DNA of 8,095 nucleotides from Nitrososphaeraceae archaeon (GTDB taxonomy: Archaea; Thermoproteota; Nitrososphaeria; Nitrososphaerales; Nitrososphaeraceae). This document shows, piece by piece, positions 5,972 to 8,095 of this stretch. Each line of letters opens with the position of its first letter. Position 1 is the first letter of the stretch. Both the position numbers and the translations under genes were made by a program. The stretch lies in contig JAICHH010000074.1 of assembly GCA_025922715.1 (NCBI GenBank), forward strand, positions 1-8,095, given 5' to 3'. The notes under the pieces were generated by a model. The model searched no databases. It worked only from the letters and a program-made list of their open reading frames with translations, and had not been told where the DNA came from.

Positions 5972-7561
5972 ATGTTAAAGCATTATGCTGACAATTTTAA
6001 ATTTATACGTTCCAAAATAGGTTTTAAAATAGGAATCTTAGTTTTTATTCAAATTATTTTTATTATTAGTAGTTTTATCATTCTTACTTATTACCAATCC
6101 CAATCAACTTACTTGGGAAATTCAATAAATATTGCTGGAAAGAATCGGTTTCTTACATCTAATCTTATGTTTAGTATAACGGAATATTTTATAGAAAATA
6201 ATAGCGATTCTTCTAAAATTAATTATGCAATAGACCAACTGGAATCAAACATTGAAGTATTAAAACAAGGTGGAAAGATATCAGACATAGATCTTAAACC
6301 ATTGCCGTCAGAATTTTTGAATGATTGGTACAATATTTATCAAAAATGGAGATTATTAAAAACAACCTTAACAAACACTATAATCAAAGAAAATCAAATA
6401 ATCAATCCAGCAGTATTAGTTACAACAACAACTTCATCTACAGCAGAGAAAGAAATAGATTTTATTAAAACAATACAAACAGAAGCATTACCTTTAGTGA
6501 ATTCGTCAAACATACTTGTTACAAAATTAGGTGAACATGCAAAAAATAGTTCTCAACATTCGATATTTTTGCATGAACTCTTTGCTCTATTAAATATTGC
6601 AGTTATTACTGCTTTTGTTATTTACTTGAGTAAAAAAATATTAAAACCAATTTTTGCTCTCACTACTGCAACTTCTGCGGTAACTAAAGGAAATCTTGAT
6701 GTATCTGTTAAAAGCAAAGGCAATGATGAACTTTCACATCTAAGTCAGTCATTCAATTTAATGGTAAACTCTATAAAAAAGTTTATCACAAAACAAAATG
6801 AATTAACAAAGAAACTTGAAAAAGCAAATGAAGAATTACAACATAAATACTTAATAAAGGAAGAATTCATAAATGTGGCCTCACATGAACTCCGAACTCC
6901 TATACAATCAATACTAGGTTTATCTGAATTATTGCATTTCAGAACTATAAAAAATATTACTAACATACAAGACATAAATATTCAAAAATATGAAGAAATT
7001 GTAGATGTTATTATTAGAAATTGTAGAAGAATTTTGCAACTAACTAATGATATATTAGACGTTGCAAAAATTGAAAGGGGATCTCTAATTTTAAATACAG
7101 AAAAATTCGATCTCAGAGAAATGATACTAGAGATCTTAAGAGAGTATGAACATACAACAAAAAATAGAAATAATGTGAAAGTTTTCTTTGAGTCTCCTGG
7201 TGGTAACCACAATAAAATAGAGATAGAGGCAGATAAAGGTAGACTATCTCAAGTTCTTCATAACTTGTTAAGTAATGCCATCAAGTTTACGAAAGAAGGA
7301 CAAATTACTGTTATTGTTGAAAGAAAGGAAAATGAGATTATTGTTAGTATAAAGGACACTGGATCGGGTATAGATCAAGAGATCTTTCCAAAACTTTTTA
7401 CAAAATTCACTTCGTATTCTCTTGGGAGTGGTGGTACAGGATTGGGGTTATTTATTTCCAAGAGTATAATCGAAAAGCATGATGGAAAAATATGGGCTAT
7501 TAATAATGCAATTAATGGCGAAGCTAGAGGGTCAACGTTCTCATTCAGTATCCCTATTTAG
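5972..7561 (+). CDS. Membrane sensor histidine kinase with PilJ/NarX-like sensor, HAMP, HisKA and HATPase domains
   Basis: Complete two-component sensor of 529 residues. TM1 is at about 20-40, and the extracytoplasmic sensor runs about 41-200. It opens with NSINIAGKNRFLTSNLMFSI, which resembles the INLAGRQRMLSQ helix of PilJ/NarX-type sensors. TM2 is at about 203-219, followed by a HAMP domain (about 220-272, with NDELSHLSQSFNLMVNSI) and a short coiled coil. The HisKA domain has phosphoacceptor H305 in ASHELRTPIQSILGLSELL. The ATPase domain has its N-box at 431-435 (NLLSN), the DTGSG box at 462-466 and GTGLGL at 488-493, so it should be active. It has no receiver domain and no intact response regulator lies next to it; only a receiver-like fragment follows at 7764. 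NarX relatives sense nitrate or nitrite, but the ligand here is unknown. It is the only complete plus-strand gene. Confidence 0.95.
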   Translation: MLKHYADNFKFIRSKIGFKIGILVFIQIIFIISSFIILTYYQSQSTYLGNSINIAGKNRFLTSNLMFSITEYFIENNSDSSKINYAIDQLESNIEVLKQGGKISDIDLKPLPSEFLNDWYNIYQKWRLLKTTLTNTIIKENQIINPAVLVTTTTSSTAEKEIDFIKTIQTEALPLVNSSNILVTKLGEHAKNSSQHSIFLHELFALLNIAVITAFVIYLSKKILKPIFALTTATSAVTKGNLDVSVKSKGNDELSHLSQSFNLMVNSIKKFITKQNELTKKLEKANEELQHKYLIKEEFINVASHELRTPIQSILGLSELLHFRTIKNITNIQDINIQKYEEIVDVIIRNCRRILQLTNDILDVAKIERGSLILNTEKFDLREMILEILREYEHTTKNRNNVKVFFESPGGNHNKIEIEADKGRLSQVLHNLLSNAIKFTKEGQITVIVERKENEIIVSIKDTGSGIDQEIFPKLFTKFTSYSLGSGGTGLGLFISKSIIEKHDGKIWAINNAINGEARGSTFSFSIPI

Positions 7562-7585
7562 TACTTATTTATTAAAATAATGTAA

Positions 7586-7603
7586 TTTTTCGGCGCCGAA
7601 AAA
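7586..7603. repeat. Perfect 18-bp palindrome with GC core
   Basis: TTTTTCGGCGCCGAAAAA is perfectly self-complementary and lies 24 bases after the kinase stop. Its eight-base core CGGCGCCG is pure GC in otherwise very AT-rich DNA. With its flanking T and A tracts it could end transcription from either side or be bound by a dimeric protein. With no central loop, a hairpin would have to sacrifice core pairs. Confidence 0.6.
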
Positions 7604-7636
7604 ATTTGTTTTAGAGAATAAAATAACAACAAATAG

Positions 7637-7661
7637 ACTACTTTTGTGTATGTAGTTTTTT
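7637..7661 (+). terminator. Hairpin with T-run, candidate terminator of the kinase gene
   Basis: ACTAC (7637-7641) pairs with GTAGT (7652-7656) around a 10-base loop, and six T bases follow at 7656-7661. Archaeal termination relies mainly on such T-runs, so this is a reasonable 3' end for the kinase transcript. The stem is short, so the hairpin may be incidental. Confidence 0.4.
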
Positions 7662-7669
7662 CTCTCTAA

Positions 7670-7729
7670 GGCTATAATTAAGAGTCAAAAGTTAAAGAAA
7701 ATCTGTTTGAACAGATTTCACGTATAGCC
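7670..7729. repeat. Nested inverted repeats, possible structured RNA or binding site
   Basis: An inner repeat, AAATCTGTT (7699-7707) and AACAGATTT (7710-7718), is perfect over 9 bp with only TG between the arms. An outer repeat, GGCTATA (7670-7676) and TATAGCC (7723-7729), encloses it. Together they could fold as an outer stem with an inner hairpin, or serve as a protein site. The pairing is visible; the role is unknown. Confidence 0.45.
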
Positions 7730-7763
7730 ACAATCTAAGTGTTAAGCTTAAATTTTTAGTTAT

Positions 7764-7838
7764 AGAAAAAAAGTCCTTTTGGTTAATGGGGAAAGCAGAT
7801 ACAACTTGATTGAACTATTTTTCCAAAGCAATTCATAA
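7764..7838 (+). pseudogene. Possible remnant of a response-regulator receiver domain start
   Basis: The plus-strand frame reads RKKVLLVNGESRYNLIELFF before QSNS and a stop at 7836. It has no ATG and begins after a stop at 7749-7751. The pattern looks like the first strand and helix of a receiver domain (KILLVDDEPD followed by an amphipathic helix), but the acidic pair is N-G and nothing recognisable follows the stop. Position just behind an orphan kinase is where a partner regulator would be expected. The match is over only about 22 residues, so chance is quite possible. Confidence 0.28.
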
Positions 7839-7871
7839 TCAAAGAAGTAATAAACTTTGAATAAAAAAATA

Positions 7872-8095
7872 TTATTGAAGGATAGTAAAAGTAAATGATT
7901 TAATTATTTGACTATTCAATGTTTTTAGGGAAGATCCTGCTGGTTTGACTTCTATACTATATAACAAAATGGCAGTTCCATTCACTTCACCTTCTACTAC
8001 TGCTTTATATTGTGTCCCTGTTCCACTACTTGTTTGAACTGTTGTTTCATCTCCAGGTTCAAGTATAGTTGGTAAAACTCTATTCATACATTGAG
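7872..8095 (-). CDS. C-terminal part of an unrecognised protein, start probably beyond the window
   Basis: An open minus-strand frame enters from the right edge and stops at 7872. The first internal ATG is at 8087 (71 residues from there), but the frame is open upstream to the edge (QCMNRVLP), so the gene probably begins outside. The visible part is rich in Gly, Thr, Ser and Val and looks like a beta-rich domain: LEPGDETTVQTSSGTGTQYK, then a likely strand pair around AVVEGEVNGTAILLYSIEVK, then QIIKSFTF at the end. This recalls the C-terminal half of secreted PsbP- or lipoprotein-like domains that end in an IIxSF helix, but the resemblance is weak. No cysteine lies after the ATG. Confidence 0.6.
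   Translation of the reverse strand, partial: QCMNRVLPTILEPGDETTVQTSSGTGTQYKAVVEGEVNGTAILLYSIEVKPAGSSLKTLNSQIIKSFTFTILQ

Larger units (their letters stand above)
7562..7871. other. Structured intergenic region behind the histidine kinase
   Basis: This gap between the converging kinase gene and the truncated minus-strand gene has four notable elements: a palindrome with a GC core (7586-7603), a hairpin with a T-run (7637-7661), a nested inverted repeat (7670-7729) and a receiver-like coding fragment (7764-7838). No full-length gene is present. Confidence 0.6.

Noticed and set aside
6745..7212. Two minus-strand ORFs of 76 codons
   Set aside because: Both are antisense to the HisKA/HATPase region of the kinase and have the Phe/Ser/Leu-rich look of reversed Lys/Glu-rich sequence.

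Overview
The window is AT-rich archaeal DNA, most likely from an ammonia-oxidising Nitrososphaerota (Thaumarchaeota) close to Nitrososphaera or Nitrosocosmicus. The direct evidence is a transcription factor B gene (an archaeal/eukaryotic basal initiation factor), TATA-like boxes about 25 bases before several start codons, and little sign of Shine-Dalgarno sites, as expected for leaderless transcripts. The genus is inferred from general knowledge of these genomes and was not tested.

Layout. Positions 1-877 (minus strand) hold a TFB gene whose C-terminus runs off the left edge. Positions 1003-1312 hold a probable frameshifted gene remnant of unknown function. Positions 1352-2421 (minus) are a two-gene redox operon, a peroxiredoxin overlapping by one base a cytoplasmic DsbA-like CPYC oxidoreductase. 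Positions 2768-4569 (minus) pair a ferritin-like four-helix protein with a zinc-dependent, NAD-type medium-chain alcohol/formaldehyde dehydrogenase. Positions 4570-5042 lack a large gene but contain a 41-codon cysteine-bearing small ORF followed by an imperfect inverted repeat. Positions 5043-5474 (minus) encode a YjbQ/UPF0047 protein. Positions 5972-7561 (plus) encode a membrane sensor histidine kinase with a PilJ/NarX-like extracytoplasmic domain. Positions 7562-7871 are unusually structured: a GC-core palindrome, a hairpin with a T-run, a nested inverted repeat, and a short stretch resembling the start of a response-regulator receiver domain. Positions 7872-8095 (minus) carry the C-terminal end of an unrecognised protein.

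How the genes fit together. Peroxiredoxin, DsbA-like protein, ferritin-like protein and zinc dehydrogenase all suit a peroxide, iron and aldehyde stress role, and the first four main-strand operon genes are all transcribed leftwards. The kinase is the only complete gene on the plus strand and has no intact partner regulator in the window. Nothing here is clearly a mobile element, CRISPR array, tRNA or rRNA. The best candidates for undescribed biology are the small cysteine ORF with its hairpin and the structured region behind the kinase; both are tentative.
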